A stretch of 7,590 nucleotides of DNA from an uncultured Eubacteriales bacterium (GTDB lineage Bacteria; Bacillota_A; Clostridia; Christensenellales; Aristaeellaceae), in the NCBI GenBank assembly GCA_900321945.1, contig ONXY01000217.1:1-7590 (forward strand). The letters run 5' to 3'. The position numbers and the translations under genes are program-made. Positions 1-6,322 of the stretch are shown piece after piece (position 1 is the stretch's first letter; the number at the start of each line of letters is the position of its first letter). The notes beneath the pieces were generated by a model. It was not told the DNA's origin and did no database searches. It saw nothing but the letters and a program-made list of their open reading frames with translations.

Positions 1-1886
1 TAATAGGGAATCCAGGTGAGGGAGACGGGCGAGGAAGCGACGGGAATTCCGGCGCTGTAGAGCGTGTCTCCCCAGCCTTCGCCGCTTTCCCGTATTCCGG
101 GGGTGGTGATCTCCGTGATGCCGCCCAGCTTGTCCGGCTTCCATTCGGTTTTGCAGTCCTCCGGCCGGACGTCCCCGAGGCGGAGCAGATGCAGAGCATT
201 CCCGTTGTCCGCCTCCTCCAGACAGTAGACCAGGGGGCCGCGGGAAACGGCGGCCTTCCCGGCGTCCTCGTAAACCCGGGGATTGGCGGAGAGAAAGCGG
301 ACCGGCATATCCAGGCACAGTTCCACCCGGTCTCCGGAATTCCAGACCCGGGAAACGGTCAGATAGCCGTCCGTGATTTCAGGATTCAGGGGTTCCCCGT
401 TCAGTTTCAGGGTCCACGCGGAACACCAGCCGGGGATCCGCAGCTTCAGCGCGAAGGGGAGGGGCTCCTCCGGCGCGGCCGTGACGGTGATTTTCCCGTC
501 CCGGGGATAGTCCGTTTCCGTCTTCAGGGAAACGGTCCGGCCGTTCACGCAGGCTTCCAGCTCACATCCCGCGTAAAGATGCAGATACAGCTCATCCCCG
601 CGGACGGAGGCGATATAATCCTCCAGGGAGGAAACGAGGCGGATGATGTTGGGCGGGCAGCAGGCGCAGCCGAACCATTTCTGCCGCTCCACCTTCACAT
701 GACGCTTATGCTGATCCTTCAGGGACGCTTCCGGAAGCACCTCCAGGGGATTGACGTAGAAGAAGCGGGTGCCGTCCAGCTGCATACCGGAAATCACGCC
801 GTTGTACAGAGCTCTTTCCATCACGTCCGCGTACTCCGATTTCGGCTCCAGCTCCAGCATGCGCCGGGCGAAGAAAACAAGACCGATGGCGGCGCAGGTT
901 TCCCCGTAGACCGTATCATTGGGCAGATCGTAGTCGAAGGTGAAGGCTTCGCCGTACTCGGAGGAGCCGATGGATCCCGTCACGTACATGCGGCGGGAGA
1001 CGATGCTGCGCCAGAGCCTGCGGCAGGCTTCCGCCAGGGAGGCGTCGCCGGTTTCCCGGGCGACGTCGGCCATGCCCGAATACAGATATACGGCCCGGAC
1101 CGCGTGACCCTCCGCGTCCCGCTGCTCGCGGACGGGTTTCCCGGCCTGATAATACTGGTAGCGGAAATAACTGTCCTTCCAGTAGAACCGATTATGGTTC
1201 CGCGCGTCCTCCTCCTCAAAGAACAGGGGGCTCTGTCCGCGCCGGTCCACGAAATACCGGGCGAGATTCAGATGCTTCGGATCGCCCGTCACCCGATAGA
1301 GCTTCATAAGGGCCATTTCGATGACGGGATGGCCGGGATACCCGGGGATTTTGCCCTCCCCGTCGCCGAGAACGGAATCGATGTGTTCGGTGAGACGGAT
1401 TACGGCGTCCAGAAGAACGCGCTTGCCCGTCACCTGATAGTACGCGACGGCCGCCTCGATCATGTGGCCGGCGCAGTAGAGCTCGTGGCTGTCCTTGAGG
1501 TTGGTCCAGCGCCTGTCCAGGCCGCCGATAATGTAATAGGTGTCCATATACCCGTCGGGCTGCTGGGCGGCGACGACTTCCTCAATGGCGCCGTCGACGA
1601 TCTTCTCCAGTTCGGGATCCGGATGCCAGCGGAGGGACCAGGCGGCACCCTCGATCCATTTGGCGATATCGCTGTCCTGGAAGACAAAGCCAGCGTGCTC
1701 CCCGCTCAGCTTTCCGGCGGCGATGCGGAAGTTCCGCATGCAGCGGCTCGGCTCGGCGCCGGGGATTTCGTCGTTCAGGGCTTTCCACTGATACGGGATG
1801 CCTTCGCGGCGGACGGTTTCACGCACGCGGAACCAGAACGGGTCCGTGACGCGGGTCCGGCGCAGGGTGATGATGGGTTCGCTCAT
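1..1886 (-). CDS. GH127 (DUF1680) family beta-L-arabinofuranosidase, 3' end cut by the window edge
   Basis: This is a retaining glycoside hydrolase of the GH127 family; the characterised member HypBA1 of Bifidobacterium removes beta-L-arabinofuranose from beta-1,2-linked arabinobiose. The frame is open from the ATG at 1886 to the left edge (628 codons, no stop). The last residues read LTWIPY, matching the family's near-terminal IPYYAW region, so only about 15-25 residues are missing. Key residues are present: a GEAF motif with Glu313 (proposed acid/base), YGETC with Glu329 and Cys331, and CACCPPN with Cys409 and Cys410. By alignment these are the zinc ligands, with Cys409 the nucleophile. An alpha/alpha barrel would fill about residues 1-430, followed by beta-sandwich domains with RIPGW (Trp487) and RGPLVY (549-554). 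There is no signal peptide, so it should be cytoplasmic. AGGAG at 1897-1901, 10 bases before the ATG, supports the start. It is the last visible gene of the transporter operon. Some GH127 members act on other sugars, so the exact substrate is inferred. Confidence 0.93.
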   Translation of the reverse strand, partial: MSEPIITLRRTRVTDPFWFRVRETVRREGIPYQWKALNDEIPGAEPSRCMRNFRIAAGKLSGEHAGFVFQDSDIAKWIEGAAWSLRWHPDPELEKIVDGAIEEVVAAQQPDGYMDTYYIIGGLDRRWTNLKDSHELYCAGHMIEAAVAYYQVTGKRVLLDAVIRLTEHIDSVLGDGEGKIPGYPGHPVIEMALMKLYRVTGDPKHLNLARYFVDRRGQSPLFFEEEDARNHNRFYWKDSYFRYQYYQAGKPVREQRDAEGHAVRAVYLYSGMADVARETGDASLAEACRRLWRSIVSRRMYVTGSIGSSEYGEAFTFDYDLPNDTVYGETCAAIGLVFFARRMLELEPKSEYADVMERALYNGVISGMQLDGTRFFYVNPLEVLPEASLKDQHKRHVKVERQKWFGCACCPPNIIRLVSSLEDYIASVRGDELYLHLYAGCELEACVNGRTVSLKTETDYPRDGKITVTAAPEEPLPFALKLRIPGWCSAWTLKLNGEPLNPEITDGYLTVSRVWNSGDRVELCLDMPVRFLSANPRVYEDAGKAAVSRGPLVYCLEEADNGNALHLLRLGDVRPEDCKTEWKPDKLGGITEITTPGIRESGEGWGDTLYSAGIPVASSPVSLTWIPY

Positions 1887-1927
1887 GGTCTCAGTTCTCC
1901 TGTTCTGTCATTGTCCGGTTCAGAAAA

Positions 1928-1942
1928 GCCGGCGGATCCGGC
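1928..1942 (-). terminator. Weak hairpin followed by a short T run between permease and GH127 genes
   Basis: On the minus strand a GCCGG/CCGGC stem with a 5-base loop is followed directly by TTTTCT (plus 1922-1927). It lies in the 74-base gap between the second permease stop (1961) and the GH127 start (1886). The stem is only 5 bp and the T run is short, so at most it is a partial attenuator lowering transcription into the hydrolase gene. It could equally be chance in GC-rich DNA. Confidence 0.25.
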
Positions 1943-1960
1943 AGAGGGCCGCGGGGGCGG

Positions 1961-2818
1961 TCAGCCCTTGACGCCGGTGAGCACGATTCCTTCGATGAAG
2001 TACCGCTGCCCCACGGCGAACAGCAGCACCGCGGGCACCACCATGACCAGGGAAGCGGCCATGATATAGTTCCATTTGGAGGCGTAGGCTCCGCGCAGGG
2101 AAAGGATGCCCAGCGCGAGGGTGAACCTGCTGTCGCTGCGCAGATAGATCAGGGGGCCCTGGAAATCGTTCCAGTAGAACATGAACGTGAAGATGGCCAC
2201 CGTGATCAGGATCGGAGCGCAGAGGGGGATCAGGATTCTCAGGAAAATCTGCAGGCGGGAGGCGCCGTCGATCATGGCGGATTCGTCGTATTCCCGGGGC
2301 AGGGTGCGCATGAACTGGCGCATGAGGAAAACGTTGGCCGCGCCGCCGCCGCACCAGGCCGCCAGATAGAAGGGCGTGTAGGTGTTGGTGGCGCCGATGA
2401 AGGAATAGGTCAGGTACAGCGGGATCAGCACCACGTGGCCCGGAAGAATCATGGCGCCGATGGTCAGGGCGAACCAGATCCTTTTACCGGGAAACTCAAG
2501 CCGGCCGAGGGCGTAGCCCGCCATGGCGGCGGTCAGCACCGTGCCGGCGACGCAGGGGATCAGAATCTTCATGGTATTGGTGAAATACATCAGCGCCGCG
2601 AAGTTCTGGAAGGTCTTCACATAGTTGTTCCAGCGCCAGATGCTGGGGAAAAAGCGCGGCGGGAAGACAAAGATCTCCGCGTTGCTCATGAGGGAGGAGC
2701 GGAGCATCCAGTACAGCGGAACGAGACAGACCGCCGTCCCGGCGATGAGGATCAGATAGAGGACCGCCACGGAGGGGCGGAACCTTCTCCGCTTCCGGCG
2801 CGGCTCAGTCGCTGCCAC
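1961..2818 (-). CDS. CUT1 sugar ABC transporter permease, MalG type
   Basis: This is the second membrane subunit of a CUT1 oligosaccharide importer, 285 residues from the chosen start. It has a basic N-terminus (residues 6-14), about six hydrophobic membrane segments and the cytoplasmic EAA loop at about 177-200 (YDESAMIDGASRLQIF, ending in LIPL), which docks the ATPase. The C-terminus GQRYFIEGIVLTGVKG is the MalG-type signature. I chose the GTG at 2818 because AGAAGG (2828-2833) sits 9 bases upstream. A TTG at 2839 would add seven residues but lacks such a site. The gene overlaps the end of the first permease by 14 bases, implying translational coupling and equal amounts of the two subunits. 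No ATPase gene is adjacent; CUT1 systems in Gram-positive bacteria often share one MsiK-like ATPase encoded elsewhere. The substrate cannot be read from the permease; the GH127 neighbour suggests an arabinose-containing oligosaccharide. Confidence 0.93.
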   Translation of the reverse strand: MAATEPRRKRRRFRPSVAVLYLILIAGTAVCLVPLYWMLRSSLMSNAEIFVFPPRFFPSIWRWNNYVKTFQNFAALMYFTNTMKILIPCVAGTVLTAAMAGYALGRLEFPGKRIWFALTIGAMILPGHVVLIPLYLTYSFIGATNTYTPFYLAAWCGGGAANVFLMRQFMRTLPREYDESAMIDGASRLQIFLRILIPLCAPILITVAIFTFMFYWNDFQGPLIYLRSDSRFTLALGILSLRGAYASKWNYIMAASLVMVVPAVLLFAVGQRYFIEGIVLTGVKG

Positions 2819-3755
2819 CGTAATACACCTTCTTTCCAAAGAACCGGAAGATGATCAGCGTGAAGACGGCCAGAACGAAGAAGACGATCCAGGCCAGGGC
2901 GCTGGCGTATCCGAATTCATTATACTGGAACCCGTCGCGGTAAATCAGATAATTGACGAAAAGCGTGGCGTTGTTGGGGCCGCCCTCGGTCATGACGTAG
3001 GTGTTGGTAAAGGTCATGAACCCGCTGATGACGCCCATGAGCGTGTTGTAAAACAGGACGGGGGAAATCATCGGAAGAGTAATATGGATCAGCTTGGACC
3101 AGGCTCCGCCGCCGTCGATATCCACGGCCTCCAGCAGGGAGGGCGGGACGTTGGCCAGGCCGGAGAGATAGATCACCATCGGCGCCCCGCAGGCCCAGGC
3201 GCTCATGAGCACCAGGGAGGGCACGGCGCTGCTCTCCGCGTAGATCCATTTGCTGGTGGGCAGCCCCACCGCTTTCAGCACCGCGTTGAAGATCCCGTAA
3301 TCCGGGTTGAACATCCACATCCACAGGAGGCAGGAGGCCACGGCAGGAACGATGGAAGGAATATAGAAAACCGTGCGGAAGAAGGTTTTGCCCCGGAGAT
3401 ATCTGTTGTTCAGCAGAAGGGCGACGATCAGAGCGGTCAGCTGCGTGGCGACGACGGAGCCGAAGGCGTAGAGCAGCGTAGCCCTGATGGACTTCCAGAA
3501 AAAGAAGTCCTCCGTCAGGAGCTTCGCGTAATTCCGGAACCCGACGAAACTGCCGGATCCGAACGCGCTCTGGTCCGTAAACGAGATGATGAGGCTGAAA
3601 ACAAACTGCCCGTACGTCAGAAAGACGATGCCCAGCAGCAGGGGGAGCATAAAAAGATAGCCGGCAACGGCCTCGTTCCTCCGCATGACCGACATCCGGC
3701 GGCGTCTGCGCGCGGCGGGGGTGCCGTTCGGGACTGCGTTGCTCATCCGGTTCAT
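2805..3755 (-). CDS. CUT1 sugar ABC transporter permease, MalF type
   Basis: This is the first membrane subunit of the sugar importer, 316 residues. A basic N-terminal stretch with Arg16-Arg20 precedes about six membrane segments (roughly 32-58, 92-116, 128-149, 179-200, 230-255 and 284-304). The EAA loop is at about 209-229 (LEAVDIDGGGAWSKLIHITLP), the ATPase contact site of this family. FYIPSIVPAVA at 130-140 and TEGGPNNAT at 256-264 are typical of MalF/UgpA-type permeases; the large periplasmic insert of enterobacterial MalF is absent, as usual in Gram-positive relatives. The ATG at 3755 is preceded by AAGGA (3761-3765) with a 5-base spacing; Met4 (3746) is a less likely alternative. It lies 71 bases downstream of the binding-protein gene, separated by a strong stem-loop, and overlaps the MalG-type gene by 14 bases. 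Confidence 0.94.
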   Translation of the reverse strand: MNRMSNAVPNGTPAARRRRRMSVMRRNEAVAGYLFMLPLLLGIVFLTYGQFVFSLIISFTDQSAFGSGSFVGFRNYAKLLTEDFFFWKSIRATLLYAFGSVVATQLTALIVALLLNNRYLRGKTFFRTVFYIPSIVPAVASCLLWMWMFNPDYGIFNAVLKAVGLPTSKWIYAESSAVPSLVLMSAWACGAPMVIYLSGLANVPPSLLEAVDIDGGGAWSKLIHITLPMISPVLFYNTLMGVISGFMTFTNTYVMTEGGPNNATLFVNYLIYRDGFQYNEFGYASALAWIVFFVLAVFTLIIFRFFGKKVYYGGSD

Positions 3756-3782
3756 TCACATCCTTCCACGGGGCGGTAATAT

Positions 3783-3814
3783 GGGATGATGGGGGCCGAA
3801 GCCCCCATCATCCC
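3783..3814 (-). promoter_or_regulatory. Intercistronic mRNA stem-loop with UUCG tetraloop
   Basis: On the minus-strand transcript the arms GGGATGATGGGGGC and GCCCCCATCATCCC pair perfectly over 14 bp around the loop TTCG, closed by a C-G pair, which makes the very stable C(UUCG)G tetraloop. The stem starts 12 bases after the binding-protein stop codon and ends 27 bases before the permease ribosome binding site. The bases after it (ATATTACC) are not a T run, so it is not a classic intrinsic terminator. It most likely protects the 3' end of the binding-protein message from exonucleases and/or stops part of the transcription, giving more binding protein than permease, as known for malE-malF-type operons. 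The structure is seen directly; the role is inferred. Confidence 0.85.
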
Positions 3815-3826
3815 GGAAAAGAGAGT

Positions 3827-5170
3827 TTACCGGATACCGGCCAGGTAGTCGCTCAGAACCTTGTCCAGATCGGGCCTGATTCTCTCCATGGCGTCCTTTG
3901 CGGTCTCGGAGCCCAGGAGTACGTTGTCCAGGGCGGGGATGTAGAGATCCTCAAGCTGCTGGACGCAGCCCCAGGTGAAGTACGCGGAGGGATGGGTGTT
4001 GTTCAGCGCCCAGTCGATGCAGGCTTCGCGGTAGTGCGCGGGATGCACGCCTTCCGTCATCCACTTGTCAATCAGGGCTTCGTCGGTGTACCACTCTTCG
4101 GAAACGGGCATCCACAGACCGGAGGTGATGAAATCCATCACGAAGTCGGTGTTCATGATATAGGAGGCGAGCAGGAGCGCTTCGTCATAGTGCTTGGTGT
4201 CGCGGAACACGACGACGGGGGTGCCGGTATTGGCGGTTTTGGGCTCCTTGAAGTAGGGCAGGACGCCGACGTCATAGGAGATGCCGTCTTCCTCGGCGGC
4301 GATGGCCATGGACTGGAAGTTCCACTGGCCGCTGATCACCATGGCGCAGGAGTTGCTCAGGAAGCAGGAACTCATGTCCATTTCATTGGCCGCGTCCTCG
4401 GCGGAGGGCATGACGTGCTCGACGTTCACCAGGTCGGCGATCGCCTGGAACACTTCGACGGCTTCGTCGCTGTACAGGGCGATGCCCTTGCCGTCCTCCG
4501 TGAAGAGGCCGGTGCCGTTGGAGTAGAGGAAGGACTCGTAGACGTAGTCGCGGTCGTCCATCTTGACGGCGTAAGTCCGGATGTTGTCAGGGTCAAAGCC
4601 GTCCTCGCCGGGATGCTTGCCGTTGACGTCCACGGTCAGCTTTTTGCAGACTTCGACGAATTCCTGCCAGGTCCAGGCGTCCTCGGCTCTGGACGGCGGG
4701 GCTTCCACGCCCATCTGTTCAAAATACTCGGGATTGTAGAAGATCATCACGACTTCGTCCGCCACGGAGACGCCGACGACGTTGCCGTTCTTGTCGATGA
4801 ACTTGTTGCTGTCCATCTTCGCGTCCACGTTTCCGCTCTGGAGGGCGGGGGTCAGATCCTTCAGCATGCCCTCGTTGGCCCACTGCACGACGATGGGCTC
4901 GGAAAGGTAGCCCACGTCCGGAAGCTCGTTGGCGAAGGCCATGGTGGTCATCTTGGTCACGTAGTCCTCGGGTGTGTAGAGGTATTCAACCGCGATTCCG
5001 GTTTCCTCGGTGAAACGGGCCAGGGCGCTTTCCAGGATCGCCTTTTCAGCGGCGTCTCCCCAGGAGGAGAAGGTCAGGGTGATTTTCTCCTCACCCAGCG
5101 CGGATACGGCCGGGAGGAAGAGACACAGGGTCAGGAGCACGCAGAGCAGCTTCTTCATGGTTTTTTTCAT
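3827..5170 (-). CDS. CUT1 extracellular solute-binding protein (SBP_bac_1-like)
   Basis: This is the extracytoplasmic receptor of the sugar importer, 447 residues from the ATG at 5170. A Sec signal peptide is clear: MKKTMKK, then a hydrophobic core to about residue 22, then AVSALGEE with a likely cut near residues 24-26. The mature start ITLTFSSWGD and the following amphipathic stretch (AILESALARFTEETGIAVEY) are typical of family 1 sugar-binding proteins, as are NELPDVGYL near 81-89 and WTWQEFVEVCKKL. No lipobox is present: the cysteines at 10 and 16 sit in LLKKLLC/LLTLC-like contexts without Gly, Ala or Ser at -1, so membrane anchoring is unclear. AAGGA at 5180-5184, 9 bases upstream, supports the 5170 start; an ATG at 5158 is possible. 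An upstream in-frame extension to 5287 would run through the promoter and is rejected. It is the first gene of the transporter-hydrolase operon. Confidence 0.94.
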   Translation of the reverse strand: MKKTMKKLLCVLLTLCLFLPAVSALGEEKITLTFSSWGDAAEKAILESALARFTEETGIAVEYLYTPEDYVTKMTTMAFANELPDVGYLSEPIVVQWANEGMLKDLTPALQSGNVDAKMDSNKFIDKNGNVVGVSVADEVVMIFYNPEYFEQMGVEAPPSRAEDAWTWQEFVEVCKKLTVDVNGKHPGEDGFDPDNIRTYAVKMDDRDYVYESFLYSNGTGLFTEDGKGIALYSDEAVEVFQAIADLVNVEHVMPSAEDAANEMDMSSCFLSNSCAMVISGQWNFQSMAIAAEEDGISYDVGVLPYFKEPKTANTGTPVVVFRDTKHYDEALLLASYIMNTDFVMDFITSGLWMPVSEEWYTDEALIDKWMTEGVHPAHYREACIDWALNNTHPSAYFTWGCVQQLEDLYIPALDNVLLGSETAKDAMERIRPDLDKVLSDYLAGIR

Positions 5171-5194
5171 CCTTTCTTTTCCTTTTTCCAATGT

Positions 5195-5216
5195 CCCCGC
5201 ATCCGATCCCGCGGGG
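5195..5216 (-). promoter_or_regulatory. GC-rich inverted repeat in the leader of the binding-protein gene
   Basis: CCCCGC and GCGGGG form a 6-bp inverted repeat with a 10-base interval, between the putative transcription start (near 5225) and the ribosome binding site at 5180-5184. It could fold in the leader RNA and affect stability or initiation, or act as a protein-binding site. No function is shown. Confidence 0.4.
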
Positions 5217-5228
5217 CATCTTTCTGGC

Positions 5229-5245
5229 ATCAGTATAGCACTGAT
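5229..5245. promoter_or_regulatory. Candidate operator: perfect 6-5-6 inverted repeat over the -10 box
   Basis: ATCAGT, then ATAGC, then ACTGAT forms a perfect 17-bp inverted repeat with 6-bp arms. It covers the -10 element of the binding-protein promoter (5232-5237), a position where a bound protein would block RNA polymerase. The LacI-type or AraC-type protein of this window, or a global regulator, could bind it. It does not match the usual CcpA cre consensus. The symmetry is seen; the binding is inferred. Confidence 0.45.
5232..5240 (-). promoter_or_regulatory. Extended -10 promoter of the binding-protein/permease/GH127 operon
   Basis: On the minus strand TGCTATACT provides TATACT (5232-5237, five of six consensus bases) with an upstream TGn extension. 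The region 17 bases further upstream (TGTCGG) is a poor -35 match, which an extended -10 can offset and which fits a promoter needing an activator. Transcription would start near 5225, about 55 bases before the ATG at 5170. The 145-base gap after the AraC gene holds no convincing terminator, so read-through from that gene is also possible. Confidence 0.6.
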
Positions 5246-5305
5246 TAATAACCTCCGACAGGGTTTGTTTTTGGAAAAAGGTTTCAACTTCCGGCTTATT
5301 TCCGG

Positions 5306-5329
5306 GTTAATCTGATTAAGTTAATCTGA
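5306..5329. repeat. 10-bp direct repeat at the end of the AraC-family gene, possible regulator site
   Basis: GTTAATCTGA occurs at 5306-5315 and again at 5320-5329, a 14-base period, straddling the stop codon of the AraC-family gene. TTAATC-T-GATTAA (5307-5319) is also a perfect 6-1-6 inverted repeat. The pair lies about 80-105 bases upstream of the predicted operon start, a plausible distance for an activator. Classical AraC half-sites are longer and spaced about 21 bp, so the assignment is tentative. Confidence 0.45.
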
Positions 5330-6134
5330 ACGGCCCGTTCTCCCGGACGGAGCCGGCAGCGTACAGGTTCCGGAACGCGGACGGAGTCAGGCCTTCGCAC
5401 TTCAGAAAGGAAGTACTGAAGAATTTGGCGTTGGAATAACCGCACTCCGCGGCGATTTCCCGGATGGCTCTGTCCCCGGACAGGAGTTCCGCTTTCGCGC
5501 GCTGCATGCGCAGAAGGTGGATATACCGGCGGAAGGAGCAGGAAACCTCCTCGTGGAGCAGGCGGGAAAGATAATCTTCGCTGTAGCCCAGGGCCCGGGA
5601 TACGTCCGGAAGAGTCAGCTGTTCGCAGCAGTGGAGACGGATGTATTCCAGCATGCGGGCGGCCGCCGCGGACCGGGGCGCGCGGCGGCTTTCCCCCCGG
5701 AGGACGAGCAGCAGCGAGGAAAGCATATAGTCGCAGAGAACGGAAGGCCCGGACATCCCCCCGCTTTCGGCGGCCAGCTGATGAAAACCGCAGGAAACGC
5801 GGAGAAACGTGCCTTCCGGCAGGGAAACGGGATCCGATCCGAAGCGTATCTCCCCCGACGCGGCGCCGGCGGCGTTCCGGAACCGGATCCAGCGCAGGCC
5901 GGCGGAAGCGCCGGAAACGAAACCGTCCGGCGCGGGGGTTCCCGAAGGGAGCAGGAGGGCCTGCCGGCAGGAGAAAAGGCCGGCGTTCTTCACCGCGCGG
6001 GGCCCGCCGTCCCGGATGAGAAGGATGAAGGAATCCGGATCGGATCCGGGCTCCTCCGGGAAGACGGGAACGGAACCCTGACCGGCGGACAGGAAACGGG
6101 CCGGAAGGCTGACGGTCACGATATCGCCGGTCAT
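5316..6134 (-). CDS. AraC-family transcriptional regulator
   Basis: This is a two-domain regulator of 272 residues, the usual size for the family. The C-terminal DNA-binding domain spans about 158-258 with two helix-turn-helix units: LTLPDVSRALGYSEDYLSRL (173-192) and AIREIAAECGYSNAKFFSTS (223-242), followed by the family motif GLTPSAFRNL (248-257). The N-terminal half (about 1-125) has alternating beta-like segments consistent with a cupin-type sugar-sensing domain, but I see no diagnostic motif there. The ATG at 6134 is chosen because AGGAG (6144-6148) lies 9 bases upstream; a GTG at 6140 would be only 3 bases away. It precedes the transporter operon on the same strand and diverges from the LacI-family gene, so it is probably the local activator of the transporter and GH127 genes. 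Eight cysteines, including Cys169-Cys170 at the domain linker, are somewhat many for its size. Confidence 0.93.
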   Translation of the reverse strand: MTGDIVTVSLPARFLSAGQGSVPVFPEEPGSDPDSFILLIRDGGPRAVKNAGLFSCRQALLLPSGTPAPDGFVSGASAGLRWIRFRNAAGAASGEIRFGSDPVSLPEGTFLRVSCGFHQLAAESGGMSGPSVLCDYMLSSLLLVLRGESRRAPRSAAAARMLEYIRLHCCEQLTLPDVSRALGYSEDYLSRLLHEEVSCSFRRYIHLLRMQRAKAELLSGDRAIREIAAECGYSNAKFFSTSFLKCEGLTPSAFRNLYAAGSVRENGPFRLT

Positions 6135-6183
6135 GCTCACACGCTCCTGTTCTTATGCTGAATGGTTTTTCTTCGCCGCGTCT

Positions 6184-6212
6184 ATTGTAATAGGAATGAG
6201 AGAAAAAAGCAA
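6184..6212 (-). promoter_or_regulatory. Sigma-A promoter of the AraC-family gene
   Basis: On the minus strand TTGCTT (6207-6212) and TACAAT (6184-6189) are separated by exactly 17 bases. The -10 matches five of six consensus bases and the -35 keeps the TTG core. Transcription would start near 6177, giving a leader of about 43 bases that contains the AGGAG site at 6144-6148. Confidence 0.7.
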
Positions 6213-6284
6213 GACAGTATGCCGTGAAAAATGATTAATATGATAAAAAATAAGTCCGCAGTGAATGAAAAAACCTTGAAAAAA
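6203..6284. promoter_or_regulatory. AT-rich divergent control region with spaced A-tracts
   Basis: Five A-runs of 5-6 bases lie at 6203-6208, 6227-6231, 6245-6250, 6268-6273 and 6279-6284. Their centres are about 23, 18, 23 and 11 bases apart, close to two, two, two and one helical turns, so this stretch may be intrinsically curved or act as an UP-like element. It also holds TGATTAATA (6232-6240), repeated at 5242-5250, and a 7-bp inverted repeat GTCCGCA (6254-6260) / TGCGGAC (6288-6294). It is far more AT-rich than the surrounding genes. Confidence 0.4.
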
Positions 6285-6304
6285 GCGTGCGGACGGGGTA
6301 TGAT
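6276..6304 (+). promoter_or_regulatory. Sigma-A promoter of the LacI-family gene
   Basis: TTGAAA (6276-6281) and TATGAT (6299-6304) are separated by 17 bases, each a close consensus match. Transcription would start near 6311, only about 12 bases before the ATG at 6323. The right arm of an inverted repeat (TGCGGAC, 6288-6294) falls in the spacer, where a repressor could act, possibly the LacI protein on itself. Confidence 0.8.
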
Positions 6305-6322
6305 AGATCCGGTGATAGGATT

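Noticed and set aside
189..2069. Plus-strand open frame of 626 codons antisense to the GH127 gene and the end of a permease gene
   Set aside because: The minus strand here encodes a full GH127 protein with its catalytic residues. The plus frame gives no recognisable domain, is rich in Gly, Pro and Arg, and lacks a ribosome site; it is open because GC-rich third positions remove stops on the opposite strand.
2920..3759. Minus-strand frame of 279 codons overlapping the MalF-type permease in another frame
   Set aside because: It is Arg/Pro/His-rich without membrane segments, while the in-frame permease has all family motifs.
3992..5248. Plus-strand open frame of 418 codons antisense to the binding-protein gene
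   Set aside because: Its product is a low-complexity Gly/Val/His/Asp-rich sequence with no family features, opposite a clear solute-binding protein.
5171..5287. N-terminal extension of the binding protein by 39 residues
   Set aside because: It would cover the -10 box and the ribosome site and place a signal peptide internally; the ATG at 5170 is directly followed by a normal Sec signal.
5171..5315. Riboswitch or CcpA cre site upstream of the binding-protein gene
   Set aside because: No known aptamer pattern and no match to the cre consensus could be seen; only short inverted and direct repeats are present.
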